A program made the translations under genes and the position numbers. From Isoetes taiwanensis (taxonomy: Eukaryota > Streptophyta > Lycopodiopsida > Isoetales > Isoetaceae), in assembly GCA_021234155.1 (NCBI GenBank), contig JAJEKV010000015.1, forward strand, positions 840,852-904,851: 64,000 bases of DNA, given 5' to 3'. Shown one piece after another: positions 11,746 through 24,900 of this stretch (positions are counted from its first letter, which is position 1; the number at the start of each line of letters is the position of its first letter). A model generated the notes under the pieces. The model had not been told where the DNA came from. It did not search any database and saw only the letters and a list, made by a program, of their open reading frames with translations.

Positions 11746-14700
11746 ATCATAAGAAAATTCCCCATTGCTAAAGGCGTCCAAAACATTGCCTGTATGAGAA
11801 GAAATAGAAATGCTGATCAGTTATACTTTTCATTGGATGCACAGAGAATGTATTTCAAATTGTTAGTTTATCTGTTTATTCACCTGTTTCTCTGTAGCAC
11901 TGAAGCAAAAACTGACAAGCTCTAATCAACCGGGCAAAATCACCAGCATCATCCAAACGGAAGAAATAAAATAGCTGAGGAAGATACTTGGAAGGTGGTT
12001 TAAAAAACGTCCCTGTAAGAATCGAGGTATTAATTTCATCACAAAATGTTCCATGTGGCATAAGTAGTCAAACAGAGACTGTATGGGCGCAAATCATGCG
12101 TACATAAAACCCTTGATGTTCTTAAAGTTTCCAAACGATTAACTAGTGTGACCTACAGGATTATTCTCCAAGAGCCGCAATTAAAACTCATCCTCCTTTC
12201 CATGGCAAGTTATTTGTTGAGAAAATTTAAAAATGGGGGAAGTCAAGCAAAGTTTATTCTTAGTGAATGGGTTCAAGAGGCAACCTATATTGCCACTGCA
12301 TCATGTCAATCTTCAGTGTTGTACAATGAGATTAACTGCTGGTTTGAGGACATAGGGTCTCAAGGTAGGCATATTTCAAGACATTTCATATTGATCAGCA
12401 TTGGGTGGGTGATGTTGGTGGAGAGTTTATCAAGAAAGAGTGCAGCTGGATGATCTCACACAGGAGTTAGATGAACCCAAGGATGGTGGTCAACAGAGAA
12501 GATGAAGATACAACTCAAACTTAGAAGAAGATTCCCTTAATGCATTTCTGAAAAAGTGTCTGATATTCAATATACTTCGGTGAACAGTTGCTCAAGCAGA
12601 TCCATAAAACTGGAACCATGGCAATAACGTAATATTTTGCAGGAGACCAAGGAAGAAAAACGAGCATCAAAGCAATATTATAGGTGGCCCTCAAGAAGAA
12701 AATAAAGCTTGAAATAAAGAATGACATAATATCACTTCTTGAGTCTATTTTTTGATTGCAATGTTCTCTATGTAGTTTGGTCTAAGTAGCAGCTCTACGT
12801 GATTATACACTAACACAGTTTAAAGCAATCTCCTGCAAAAATCAGTCAGTTATTTCTTAAGGAAAGAACTGAGAAGATCTTATATGCATAGTACCTGTCC
12901 GATTTCTCTCCATGTTCCCCAAATGTAGCACAGAATTCACGTCGAATTTCACATGAATATGTAGCATAATAACAGGGGGTTTCTTTTGTATTTTTATACT
13001 GTTTTTTCCTATGGTTTTGCTATGATTTGGTGAATGTATCTGATGGAGTGTACTAATAAGTATTTCTAGAGTGCGCATACATGCTGCATTGATTTTTTAC
13101 TCTTTTTTAATGGTTAGCACCCATGTATTTGTCGAGATGTACAAGAAAAATATATGTACAACCCTCCCTTTGCATGCAGGAGTCGAAAGGGCATATTTTA
13201 GGTTCGAGGCATATGGTCTCTCTTCTGAATCGACTTCTCTCGCTCTCATATTCTCGAGCAGATATCGCCTCCCCCAACACCTCCTTTCCGAAGCTTCAGA
13301 AGCATTTTTCTGATAGACATGGCGAGTAACAGGGGATAGCATTTTTCTCGTAATCGTGGATGGGCTCAAGCGTATAAGCCAGGTAGAGTGTATCTCGCAT
13401 TATTACTAGCTCAGAATCGCCCATCTACGCCTTTTTAGCCCCTTGCATTTCAAACCCTGTTCCGCTGTATTAGATGTTCATGCAAGCCAAGGACCAAAGA
13501 TGGTTTTGTATGAAATCGGGGCTACTTTATCCGGGTCAAAACTGCAGATGTTTACAAAGTATGCTGAGAGAAGAGGATTCCGTGGTTGTAATTGCTTATC
13601 CGTTGAAATTGATTTGGAAACAGATTGTCAGTTTACATTATTGTGTTTTGGTTTTCTATTCTCCCAGTATCACACCCTAATCCAAATACCAAGCATGGTT
13701 ATCTCTTAGGTTGAACCTCTAAAAGAAATTGTGGAGTTTTTACTTTTTTACTTATCAAGATATGCCCCGATCCAAATGGTCTTCTTTATCACTTTCAAGT
13801 AGCCCCCGCCACCTAGATCAGATTTGTCGAAATCTTTAGAAGCCTCTTGGTGTAAAACGTTCTTTGCATTATGCACTTCTTTCATTTTCTCTGCTTGACC
13901 TTGTCCGAGATGACCGATTCAAGTGCAAATTGGCTTTTCAATCTTATGCTCTTGCAGCCAACCAATCCTACTTTTTGGAGCACATTTCGAAGGATGGAAT
14001 CTCCTCGATTAGGTTCTCTTTCGATACCCGTGCACCTTAATATAAGCATGGCATAGTCCCAAACATAGCCCCCTCGCCCTTCGGACAGATCTTACATTAA
14101 GAGCTCCTAAAGGTTCATCACCTTGTCAGGTGAACATTTTTGCAAGTATTGTAGTTTGTGCTATGGGAGTTGCATTAGAGTTGAGTTCCAATTCAAGGGA
14201 TCCATTTGCAAATGTGCCGGTCAAAAAAATCCTCTTAATTCATTGCATACTTAAGCATGGTGTTGAACATGCTTAGATTCAAAAGCGATCTTGCAATCCT
14301 ACCAGCCCCTATAAGATGGATTATTATGGTACCAGGGCCTTGTGGTCCGTGGAGTAGTATTGTTACAAACTTTGTTTGGCCAAGAATTAGACTTTCTTTG
14401 TGTAACAAAATTTGTCTTATTTTGCTCCATTTGTACAAATTGCATTTCATTGGCTTTTGCAGTAAGCAATGTTGCGCTTGGAGTAGCCACGTAAAAAAAA
14501 TGAAAGTGCCTCCTATTTTGTCCCTCCATTCACAAACTGAATAGGAGATTATGTTACGTGTACATGGTCTATATTGTCGCTACCTTGGTTTGGAAGTTTA
14601 TTTGGAAGAGGCCTTATCAATAGAATAACATGGCATCGTTACTTTTGTTAAATTATAAGAATAACTATTAGCCCTCTTCACGATCTTTGTATATTCTCCG

Positions 14701-15600
14701 TGAAGCTTCAGTGGTATGGTGTTTAGTCACCCAAAGATATCTATGCCAATTTTGCTACACATAATTTCACTTGACACCATTATGTTCATAAGCTCGATAT
14801 CCCTTGTTTGGAGGATGGTCGAGACAATAGACTTGATGGAATATCCATCCTAGAATCATCTCATTTGTTGACATGAGAATATTTTCAAACCGAATGGTCT
14901 AGATATCTATATCATCGTGTCCATGTTCAAAAGTCATCTTGTATAAAAAAAGTATGTGTGATATACAAAAATAAAAAATTATTTTTCACGAAGCTAATTA
15001 CCCCCCTAGTTAATATTTGTTGTTATTTGTGAAAATGTTCTCTAATTTTAGGACAAACTGATGTCGAGTCCTTTATCCAGATGTCATGTCCGTTATCCTT
15101 TCTCAAGATGACTCCATATGAACTCCAACACCATACCTAACATTTTGCGCAACGTGGAATGTGGATTATAAAATTTGTTTGTCATTGCAAATATCTTGCG
15201 ATATTACTTCATATTGGGGATAGTATTCTTAGTGTGGAATGATGCAATCATCTTGGTACTTTTGTTACACAATAGTTACACTTGAAATTCTGATGTTCAT
15301 ACGTTGCAATATGGTATTGAATATGGTGGTTATCCAAGTTTTATGAGGTTTTAAATATGGCCCAACCACCATCCTTTCCTAATTTGATGCAATTGGAAAC
15401 CTTAGAAATGTAATTATAGTACAACATTGATATATTCTTATGTCATAACCAACACATAACAACCAACACATAACAACCATTAACATTAATTAATATTCTT
15501 ACGTCAAGAGTTTTTTTAGGGCCCAAAGGGCCCAAAATTTTTTTAGTATAATAACCAACACATAACTACCATTGAGACCATTGAATCCAACACATTTAAA
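11746..15600. other. Gene-poor stretch with no supported gene
   Basis: I read both strands and found only short AT-rich open frames without family resemblance, and no terminal repeats. Possible exons cannot be excluded. Confidence 0.5.
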
Positions 15601-15923
15601 TTAAAATCCCCTTAAACCCCCTTTGGTTTGGGTGCATATTCACACGGGGGTGACGAGGGCAAATGAGAGCCCTCGTATTTGTATTTTGCACGTACGAAAT
15701 CAACACCATATAGTATTCCGCTTGAAATCTTATAGTATTTTGTGAATGTTGTTATACAGTATAGCAAATCTTGTACTTGCATACCCCACAAACGAGGAAC
15801 TTTATGTACGGTGTAGATTAAGGAATAAGGGGTGAATATGCCTATCCAACAGCTCTCGGTGCCCGGAGTCACCCCCCGTGTGAATATGCACCCAAACCAA
15901 AGGGGGTTTAAGGGGGATTTTAA
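15601..15923. mobile_element. MITE with 54-bp terminal inverted repeats
   Basis: 15601-15654 (ttaaaatccccttaaacccc...) and 15870-15923 are reverse complements over their whole length apart from two one-base differences in C/G runs. The 215-bp centre is non-coding. The ends lie in TTAA/TTA-like flanks, which would suit a PIF/Harbinger (Tourist) or similar family, but the exact target duplication is ambiguous. The near-identity of the arms suggests recent origin. A 118-codon open frame across it is a by-product of the palindrome. Confidence 0.85.
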
Positions 15924-16176
15924 TACCAGACTCCACGTGAAAACAGAGAAATTTAGGAACAGTACCATAAATACTTGGTAAATCTGTGGACCTGGAAATA
16001 AATTTGCAGGACCTCTGCTGATTTGTACTTCTCTAAATGGTTGACTACATGTTCAATAATTTTTTCAGAATTTCATGGTTGTTTGATTATACCTATTGTA
16101 CTATGCTTCTATTCAAAGCATGTAAAAGACATGTCCATCAGCTTGCTATTATTTAAGCATCTTAGTTGATTGTTAT

Positions 16177-16994
16177 TCAAAACAAATTTCGAGTCGATAT
16201 CACACCATAATTCCATGGAAACGGCCTTTCTTTGTAGATAATATGGTAGCTCAAGATCAACAACGGCTCATGCATCTCTACCGGTGACTTAATGCATCGG
16301 TCCAAAGACATCATGTATTTTACAATCGCACCAATAATTGATGTCCATGATACAACTATAGGTTCAAAGGGCATCATGTTTATTAAATCTTCTCGATTCG
16401 ACATGTACCACTGAGCGTCCAAGAAGATCAATCAAACCGCAATAATGTGGTAGAGCCGGGAGAATGCCATGGCCTTCACTTATTAAGCTAAACAGAAAGC
16501 AACCTTCATTGATAAAGCTGCATGGTACAAGCGTAAATAATGTAAATTTGGTTCCACACCTTCAAGTTGCATCTCTTTAAAAAGGCTCAAGACTACATTG
16601 GCATGGCTATGCTGAGCATATCCTGCTATTATATTACTCCACAAAACAGTTTCACGTGCATGTAATCTAAAAAAACCTCATATGCATCTTCTATTTTTCC
16701 ACAGTTGGCATACATAGCAACAAGAGCACTAGCCACATAGGCAAAAGAGGCCCATCCAGATTTTTCCAGATAAGCATGAGCATATTTCCCTGATTCGAGT
16801 GCTGATAGAATTGCACATGCATTAAGAATAATGAAAAGAGTAACATCATTTGGTTCCACACCTTCCTCTTGTATCTGTTGAACGCATTCAAGAACCTCCA
16901 TACTGTGCCCATGTTGAAAGCAGTTGTCTAGAGTGTTTTTCCAGTTAATAAGACGTCCAACTAAAACCCTAGAATTGACCCTCTTGACCTTCAA
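16177..16994 (-). pseudogene. Pentatricopeptide repeat (PPR, PLS/E-type) protein pseudogene
   Basis: Read right to left. 16994-16629 encodes PPR motifs: an N-terminal NCFQHGHSMEVLECVQQIQEEG and VEPNDVTLFIILNACA, then a second motif ending ALVAMYANCGKIEDAYEVF. After a frameshift near 16640 the next motif continues as LWSNIIAGYAQHSHANVVL and LFKEMQLEGVEPN. At 16431-16177 the frame carries EDLINMMPFEPIVVSWTSII, the usual start of the C-terminal E motif. Plant PPR proteins bind organellar RNA and PLS/E members guide C-to-U editing. Several frameshifts and the lack of upstream repeats make it a decayed fragment. Confidence 0.8.
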
Positions 16995-17729
16995 ATCCGG
17001 CTCCTTTGCCTGGAAAACCAGCTGTGTTTGCCAAATGCAACCATATTTCTCTCTAAACCAGAATTCGAAACCCCATTTTGCTTGTGGGTTAAAGATATGC
17101 AGGAGAAGGCTTCCGTAAAACTCGAATCATGGGATCAATCCACAAGCGTGACAAAATAATCACCTCGTTCAAGGAATTAGCAAATGCAGGATGATTTTGG
17201 GGCAGAGGTCTCAAGCCACGGAAAACACAGGAGGCGTTATTCTGCAAAGCCGAAGCTGTTTTTTAATTGAATTATGTGTAAGCTCAGTTCGCTGGCCAAA
17301 TCATAGAAGCAGGTGTTCTCGTCTAATAACACTAGCGTGCCTCAAGAAAACTCCCCAGCCTTCCTAAACCAGACCACCAGAACTCCACCACGCCTGGAGA
17401 AGACCACACAACAGCCCCGAGCGTCCACGCCGGAACCATCTTTCTGTGGGTTTTTTTTCGCCTGAAATATTTATTTTTGGATTTCTTTTTGCCTGAAAAC
17501 CTCTTTTTTTTTTCCTACTAATCATATATATAGGAAGATAATAGACACATTCTTATTGCTTAATCTATGAGTTTTTTCAATCTTCCTAGTTCAGGACCTA
17601 GTATAGTCTTTCCGTTACTAAGCACCAGACCTCCTTACAATCTAACTTTGAAGATAGGAAATGGTCCAAATGTCTCTAGCCAAATGACATGTCCCTAGAT
17701 CCAATACTCAAGATCCTTATAGTATGATA
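16995..17729. other. No supported gene
   Basis: No coding frame of recognisable family. A T-rich stretch lies at 17450-17515. Confidence 0.5.
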
Positions 17730-17842
17730 AAGGGATTAAACCCCTGGGAGAGCCCATTACCTACGGCAAGTAAATGGGCGAGTCCAAAGGGGCGATCCCA
17801 TTTACTTTTGCCATAATGGGCGAGCCCAGCGGTTTAACCCCT
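17730..17842. repeat. Foldback MITE-like palindrome
   Basis: Left arm 17730-17780 (aagggattaaacccctggga...) pairs with right arm 17793-17842 (...agcggtttaacccctt) over about 50 bases with a few mismatches, leaving a short agtccaaagggg loop. It is non-coding, with no clear target duplication. Confidence 0.7.
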
Positions 17843-18386
17843 TAACCGGGAGGTCCGAGGTAGATTTGTGCTTCAGCTGATTCATTAGATTTTCAAAAGA
17901 TTCAAGGCATCAATCCTCTTTTCGACATATTCAAGTCACAGATTAAAGCAATATATGCTAGTTTAAAGCAAAATACGGAGGAGATTTGTCCTTCAACAGA
18001 TTTTTGGCAGATCCAAGCCTTCAATCCTCTTTTCGGCAGATTCAAGCAAAATATAGCAGATTGGAGCAAAGTATGGCAGCCATCCTCCTCTTTAAAGCTT
18101 GCTCCGCCCTTTTCTTCAGAGTCTGCCCATCTGCCGGAGCCTGTGTCGCCATTCGAATCCGAGCCAAAACTTATGGAAATGGGCTAGCATCTGCCTACAG
18201 CCTGTTTATCTGTTTATTGTTCAATATGGCTTTAACATGACACTCACTAAAAAATTGTTTATCAAATTGTGATGCCTGTTTATTGAATCGCGAGCAGAAC
18301 ATTACAGTTAATAACTCTTCTAGATCCAACGGTTGAGATTCAAATTTGTCGAGAATAAGGTAAAATACAGCAAATATAAATAAAAA

Positions 18387-18810
18387 GGAAAATTACCAAA
18401 ATACCATAAAAGTTTGCTAAAATTACCAAAATGCCTTGGTAAAATTGGCAATAACATTTTTCTAAGGATCTGCATGCAAATGTGCCATTCAGATGAATTG
18501 TAGATTAAGCTAAGATCTTTCCAACAAGCATAAGATCGTCTTGATTGGGGATGAAAATTTCAAGTTATAAGCTCTTCAGTTCTTCAAAATGTGAGAGATG
18601 AAAAATCTCATAACTTGAGATTATGGTCTTAGAATTGAATGATCTTATGCTTGTTGGAAAGATCTCAACTTAATCTATAATTCGTCTGAAGGGCACATTT
18701 GCATTCAGATCATTGGAAACACGTTATTGTCAATTTTCCCAAAATACCACTGGGTTTAGTGACATTTTGGTAATTTTGACAAACTTTAATGGTATTTTGA
18801 TAAATTTTCC
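18387..18810. mobile_element. MULE-like foldback element with perfect 11-bp TSD
   Basis: The two halves are inverted copies of each other, about 200 bp per arm, meeting near 18590. The outer end ggaaaattaccaaaatacca pairs with the complement of 18791-18810. Inner matching blocks include gatctttccaacaagcataa against its complement near 18650. The element is bounded by a perfect 11-bp direct repeat ataaataaaaa at 18376-18386 and 18811-18821. Long TIRs with an 8-11-bp duplication point to a Mutator-like (MULE) non-autonomous element. No transposase frame. Confidence 0.85.
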
Positions 18811-18861
18811 ATAAATAAAAATAGCATTTTCTTTGGTTATCTAGATTCTAAGCTCGGTTAT

Positions 18862-18940
18862 GTACTAGGGAAACTACGGTTCGAGAAGATTCCACGAGGG
18901 AATATTCCCGAGGGAATCTTCGAGATGCGTAGTTTCCCTT
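18862..18940. repeat. Foldback unit, copy 2 (gggaaactac...gtagtttccc)
   Basis: Begins tgtactagggaaactacggt like the unit at 10555. The arms close around gaatattccc with no GC-rich insert. It ends directly at the TIR element beginning 18942. Confidence 0.75.
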
Positions 18941-18941
18941 A

Positions 18942-19531
18942 CGTAATAAACGATAGGGCGAAATTACGATCAAGATCCATGAACAGCGCAATAGCGGGCT
19001 CCAGAACAGGGGCTTAGCTTTTTCACAAGAAAAAATCTTCAAGAAAAAACAAGGTAGCTATCCAGTTTTTGGCCATAGAAAGCATGCAAGATCATTTCGC
19101 ATTCCATATCTGCAGAAGAAAAACGCAAGATCATTTCGCATTCCATATCTGGAGAAGAAAAACTCAAGATCTTAAAACCTGCCTCAAGAAACCTCAGCTA
19201 TGCCTCAAGAAACCTGCCTCAGCTATGGCTTCCGTAGCTCCCCTGCGATGTTTAAGCCTAAGGCGAATCGCTTTAGCTAACCCGTTTCAGCCTTTCGCAT
19301 AGGGCCATACACGGCTCGGAAGGAACATGCAACAGTAGGATAGGGCCATACACGCTCCGAAGGAGAACATGGCAATACGGAGCTCGAGAATGGAGCCTCA
19401 ATGGCTCAATAGCGGCCCGCTCGAGCAACAGTCGAAATGGCTCAATAGGCGGCGGCTCCGCTCATAGCGGCCGAGAATATTAAGCGTCAAATAAAAACGC
19501 GAAATTTGGCTCAACCCTATCGTTTATTACG
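18942..19531. mobile_element. cgtaataaac-TIR non-autonomous element, copy 2
   Basis: The left end cgtaataaacgataggg (18942 onward) is matched by the reverse complement at 19513-19531. The 590-bp interior contains a 39-bp tandem duplication (19087-19164, unit caagatcatttcgcattcca...) and short duplications of gggccatacacg near 19303-19355. No transposase frame is visible. Confidence 0.7.
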
Positions 19532-19601
19532 TCACGTTACATAGCATTCCATATCCAAAACTTAGCTTTGTCAAGTGGTTTTAAAAGATATCTGCAAGAA
19601 G

Positions 19602-20078
19602 CTCAACGGCTTAAGAGACCTGTTCCTAAATTCTTATGGCAATTTTATGCTGATGCACCTTTAACCGGCAGGCCTTTTGATCCGGTTGATCATGGCCCGT
19701 CAAACCTAAAAAATGGGCTGAGTTTCCGGATTGAGGTGAGAAACAAGCTGAGATGCCTTGGATTCATCTTACGTCACTCTGCCTTGGTTTTAGCATTCCA
19801 TAAACCAAAACTGATAAACCAGGCTCGGTCATAAACCAGGTTTGATAAACGAGGCTAGGTGCAGGTATGGTGCAGGCTTGGTGTTCAACGGCTTAAGAGA
19901 CCTGTTCCTAAATTCTTATGGCAATTTTATGCTGATGCACCTTTACCAATCAACCAGCTTTGCTTTTTTCTAGTCTACCTTTCTTGAAGGCCTATGTGGG
20001 ACCTGTTCCTAACTTCTTATGCTGATGCATCTTTAACAATCAACCAGGTTTGCTTTTTTCTAGTCCTTTCTTGAACGC
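19602..20078. repeat. Three direct copies of a ~65-80-bp unit
   Basis: The unit containing cttaagagacctgttcctaa and ttatgctgatgcacctttaa starts at about 19602, 19879 and (shortened) 19997. Copies two and three share the following caatcaaccag-tttgcttttttctagt tail. Not recognised as a known element. Confidence 0.7.
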
Positions 20079-20251
20079 AATAGATGGAATCCGGCTTTAT
20101 AATGGCCTTTGGCAGGAACTCTGCAAAATGGGCTTGGAGCGAGTTCAAAAGCAAAATAGGCTTGGAGCATGTAAATGGATGACAACCGGCAACACAAAAT
20201 CTACAAATACAATAATCTTACAAATGCAGAAGAAAATAGTTTTTTTATCTC

Positions 20252-21963
20252 TCAAACTGAAACACTGCCTCTAGAAACCTTGGGGCTTCTATATGATTCT
20301 GAAATGCGCCCATACCGATGCTTAGTTACTTTAGCAAGCCAGGAGGGTACAACAAAGCATGACTTTATGAAGCCTTCAAGCAAGTCTTCATCTGTTACTT
20401 TCAATATATACCGAATGTCAATGAGAATTTTACTGGCAGCTGGTTCATTCATATTGTATTTGTTTATATCCAAGAACCTCAACATATCGAGATATTCTGC
20501 TTTGCCGAATGTCCTTCCATCCTGCTTAATAGAGAGTTTAAAGACTTAGTGTCTTGCAAATACAGCTACAACAGACTTCATAATAAAGAAATCAAAGTAA
20601 CTACCTCAATAACAGAGCGTATCCTATCGAGGATAATCCACTCAGTCGTAGTGGGGCAATGATCACCTATAAACGTCCTTTTCATCATATCTTTGTACCA
20701 TTGATAATCTCCTAATGCCTCAATAAAACTTAGGTTTCGCGCTCTTTCAGAAGTGGAAGTGGATCTTGACCCTAACTGGTCTATACGTATCTTCTGTGAA
20801 ACAAGTTAAAACCACGTGATACAGCAACTCATCTATTTGCATCCAAAAAATTTTCCGCTATTTATTATTTCATCCTTAAGCCTGCTATATTGTTATATTT
20901 GCTTTCTAATTCAGCAGATCAAAACCTTAAGGCTAGCGTATTTTTGGCGAAGCGTATAGGGGCGAACAGCATCCCATGATTTTAAAAACTCTAGTAGACG
21001 TCTATTATGTTTCTGCTGAACAGAGGCAAAATCTGTCTCCTTGTCAAGTATGTGACTTAATTGGTTCAGACTGTGCGTTTCTAGTGCATATGGTGGCACA
21101 CCACAATTTGTTCGATCAGTCTTGCACAGCTTTCGGGAAGTCTTTACTGATCGAAAGGACCTGCCAACGCCTTCATTCCTAAGTATAATAATGCAAGAAA
21201 ATTTATTACAGATCGTACAAGCAAAAGTAATCATCACGGAAATAGACAAAGAAAAAGAGCTGAGATGTTAATACGCCTAGCAAATAGCATATCTATGTGG
21301 GAAACTCAAAGCTACATCCCACAATGGCTATCCAAACCTGATTTGACAGACTTGGTTCTGAAATTTCTCAACTGCTTATATTGATCCAATCACCATACCT
21401 ATCTGAGAAAAAATGTCTTGCTTCTCTACGGTATTCATGTAGCAAGGCTTTATTTCTTGCAGTTTCTTCAGAGGCATCAAAGGATGCAACTTTATTCAAA
21501 TCCAAAGGCGGAATAGAAGGTCGTCTTGTTTCCTTTTTCTCCTTACTTATAGCTGCTAAAGTTTTGTGGGATGCCAAAATACAATTCCCTCTCCTGGAAA
21601 ATAGGAGAAAACTTATCAAAATTGGCAAATGACTCGATATGCCATCACATACTTGAAAACAAGAATTACCATTATTTTCATAATATGTCTATATATGGGC
21701 TCAGACGCACCGACTAGATGCCAGCCTTTCCTCGGATTTCTTCAATTCCTGACGAAGAAGACTAGAACCATTATATTCACGGGCTAAACGTGGTTCAAAC
21801 GGTTCTCTAGACCAGCGCTCCCCATTCCAGAAGCAGCCTTTTAAATGCAATGGGAGCAATAAATGGTATTCATAATCTTTAGTATCTCTCCTAACTGGCC
21901 TCCATGTCTTTTGGTCAGGAGACATTGGTAATAATGGCCTCTCCCTTTCAAGGTCGAGATCAC
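20252..21963 (-). CDS. Unrecognised multi-exon gene, five 3' exons (5' end unresolved)
   Basis: Five exons read right to left, all with GT-AG borders and compatible phases: 21963-21711, 21593-21399, 21178-20926, 20793-20605 and 20521-20252 (TGA). The two split arginine codons (CG|G, AG|G) join correctly, and 1160 coding bases stay open throughout, which is strong evidence for a real gene. The partial protein is about 386 residues. Early it has WRPVRRDTKDYEYHLLLPLH and CFWNGERWSREPFEPRLAREY. The middle is K/R-rich (ISKEKKETRRPSIPPL), then comes EFLKSWDAVRPYTLRQKY and a C-terminal helical part with EYLDMLRFLDINKYN. I do not recognise the family; no signal peptide or membrane segment is visible in this part. 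Exons upstream of 21963 probably lie between 22.2 and 24.9 kb but could not be joined. Confidence 0.7.
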
Positions 21964-24900
21964 CTATGTTTCAAGTAATGAGTAAATAGGATCAGAAGCA
22001 TATTCCAGTCTGCTAATGTTATCTAGCATGTGAGCATGTTTTTGATAGTAACAGTTTTTATGTGAAGCCAATGTTATTTTATAATTATCATGCATGCCAT
22101 TGCCAAAGTAGTTCACTTTGAATTAGTCCATGGTCATTAGATTGAAGGATGGCATATGCTGACTGCTGATTGCAGTTTGGTTTTTGGTATGCATAAGAAC
22201 CCATTTAATTTGTACAGATCTGAGCTAATCCTCCAGGAAAAGGCGATTCTTCAGTTACAAATCCTTCCCAGTTCATAAGGCTTGCAATTCTTGCCTATTT
22301 TCTGTCCTTTCAGTAAAAACCATGATAATCCGGTTCAACTTCCATGCTAACTTTTCCAATACATGCCGGTTGGGGAGAGTAATCCTTTCCCGTTTTGCTT
22401 CCCTGCCTTGCCAATCTGTTCCCCATATATTCTCAGGTGGTATATTATCCCCCTCAACAATCATACACATTTTAAAAACTATTTCATAAACTTGCCATTT
22501 CATATTACAAGTTTCAATTATACTCACATAAAAATCACACAACAAGAAATGAATTCATTCAGTGTGATAATAAGTTATAATACCTCCGATCACGCGGTAG
22601 GGTTGAAACATAGAAGACAATAAACCAACACCACCAGGGCGTTGGGATTCTAATTGTAGTTGATGCTCAATACTGGCCTTGGACCATGGATCCGATTGAT
22701 CCAAGACATGTGAAAGGCAAACCTTGTGAACAAGATCTTCTGAGTCTTTCAACGGCATACAATCCGAGGTTGAAGACGGAGCCATTGCAATGCGAATTAC
22801 AAATACTGGAAAACACGGAGCACCTGAACACTGGCCACTCCACAAATGGACATAGCCATTTATCTGTTCCAAATAGATCCTGCCATATTATATGGTTAGC
22901 CTATAAATTATGCAAAATGTAAAGTACCTGTAAACTTTGCAGGTAGGCAATATTTAGTTTATGACATTAACCACCTGTAGATAGATTATGCTTACTTTTA
23001 AGACCTTCACACCTTAAAGACATTATAAAATTTAACAACATTTTACATCTTTGAGAAAATCATTTCCCGCTCAAGGCTGTCCCAGCATTCATAAGCATAA
23101 ATAACTAGATAGTTGTATTGATTAAGGGTAATTAAGATAGCCTTAATCATGCAGCTTCAAATATATTAATAGCAAAACCTAAATATTTAAAATAACATAA
23201 AAGACTGTTACATAAGTTGTCAGAGCAGAATAGCATGCAGGCATCCTTCTGCATACTGCTTAGTTTCTTCGCCAATTAGAAGTTGAGCAGATCCCAGTTC
23301 GTTGAGCTATTGATTCAATCTTTCAAGAATTTTGTTCAGGTTTGAACTTGACAGTCAAAATTGGGGCTTCAAGAACTTTTTCATGATTTTGGGAGCTAAT
23401 TCTTTGAAATTGTTTCAGCTACAAATGCATAATGCATGTTTTTGTGGAAGTAGATACTAAATGTGCCTTAGCATTTACACTTCTTATTTCACGGTTCAAG
23501 AGCTATCACTTACACACAAGTAGTTGATTTTACAAATTACAGCGTCTTCATGGGCCTTGAAAAGTATATAAGGAAATTTTTACTCTTTTCACACTAATTC
23601 CGCCTGATTTTGCAATGCAGGCCATCTACAATAAAGGAGGAAGATAAGTACTGGAGTACTCAAATGCGTGGATTCTCCAGAACAAGATACATTAGCATTC
23701 AACAAGAGATTCGCATCTACAACAAAATCTATCTCATCAAGCCACCCTAAACTAAAATTGGCATAGCTGGACATATACAAACCGGCGCTGAACGTGACAA
23801 ACAATCCATCATTATTCGGAACTTAAGATCACCGGTGAACATTAAGATCAGAATGAAATGCTCTTTAGTGCAACGGAAGAGCTTATGTGTCAAACTGAAC
23901 TAAGACCCAAGTCTAACAGAGGCAAAAGAAGAGGGACAAGAGCTCGCTATACCTACTGAAATAGACATGTCCATTAAAGGAGTGGCAGGTCTCTTGAAGG
24001 AAGAACATAACGAAAGAATTCTTCAGGGCTAAGATGGAACAAAGCCATAACAAGAACCTAATCCAACAGAGGAACACGTTGACCTTCTCTTTGACTAATG
24101 CAAAAGTGTTTTTCATCAAATTGGTCCAATGATATTAATCGACCATACTAGCAAGCTTGAACAAGCTGATCAAACTTCTGTATTACTTCAACCGGATGAT
24201 TCCAAAGTCAGAATTCAGCTCGGCAGTAAAGTTTCTCCAAACTTTAGTTATCTGTGGATTTCTATATAAGTAGAACATGGGGGACTTAAGCTTGTACAAA
24301 GTCTGTGAACTACAAGACAGTTGACCTTCTGGAGGAAGTTGAATAGAGTCTTAAATAAAATGGCCAAGAGCCTAACCTGGCAGTTTAAATACGCGCTTCT
24401 GCTGCAACTGCTCAGCATATCCAGGAAGAACAAGAACTTGTTGCCACATTCATACTAGGGAGGATTGTTTTAAGCAGCATTCACTTGCCCAACTGCTTAT
24501 GCAGGAAACAACTACCTTCTACTTAGCATTAAGAAAGATAGCAACAAAGCCATAAAATCTTACATTCAGTAACAAGATTCATTAACAAGGACAAATCTAT
24601 CTTCACCATCATGAAATGCCCCCTTCAGATTTAAAAGTCATTTACCAGTTCTTCACTGTCTCAACCAGTAGCAACAGTGGCATCTGTGTACAAGCTGTAG
24701 CATGTTGGTCAAGTAAAAAAAAGAAAAGAAATACAAACATTCGAGTTTACCAGTGAAGGAAATCCAATCCAACTGGAAGGTAAACCACCACAAAGAGAAG
24801 GAAAAGTTGATAGTGCCGGATTTGAATAATCAGGAAGGATCAGATGAACAATGCCTGGCTATGGTGGTTGGTTACAGACGCCGCCTATGGTGTTGCTAAC

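Noticed and set aside
15612-15968. 118-codon minus-strand frame
   Set aside because: It spans the palindromic MITE and arises from its inverted arms.
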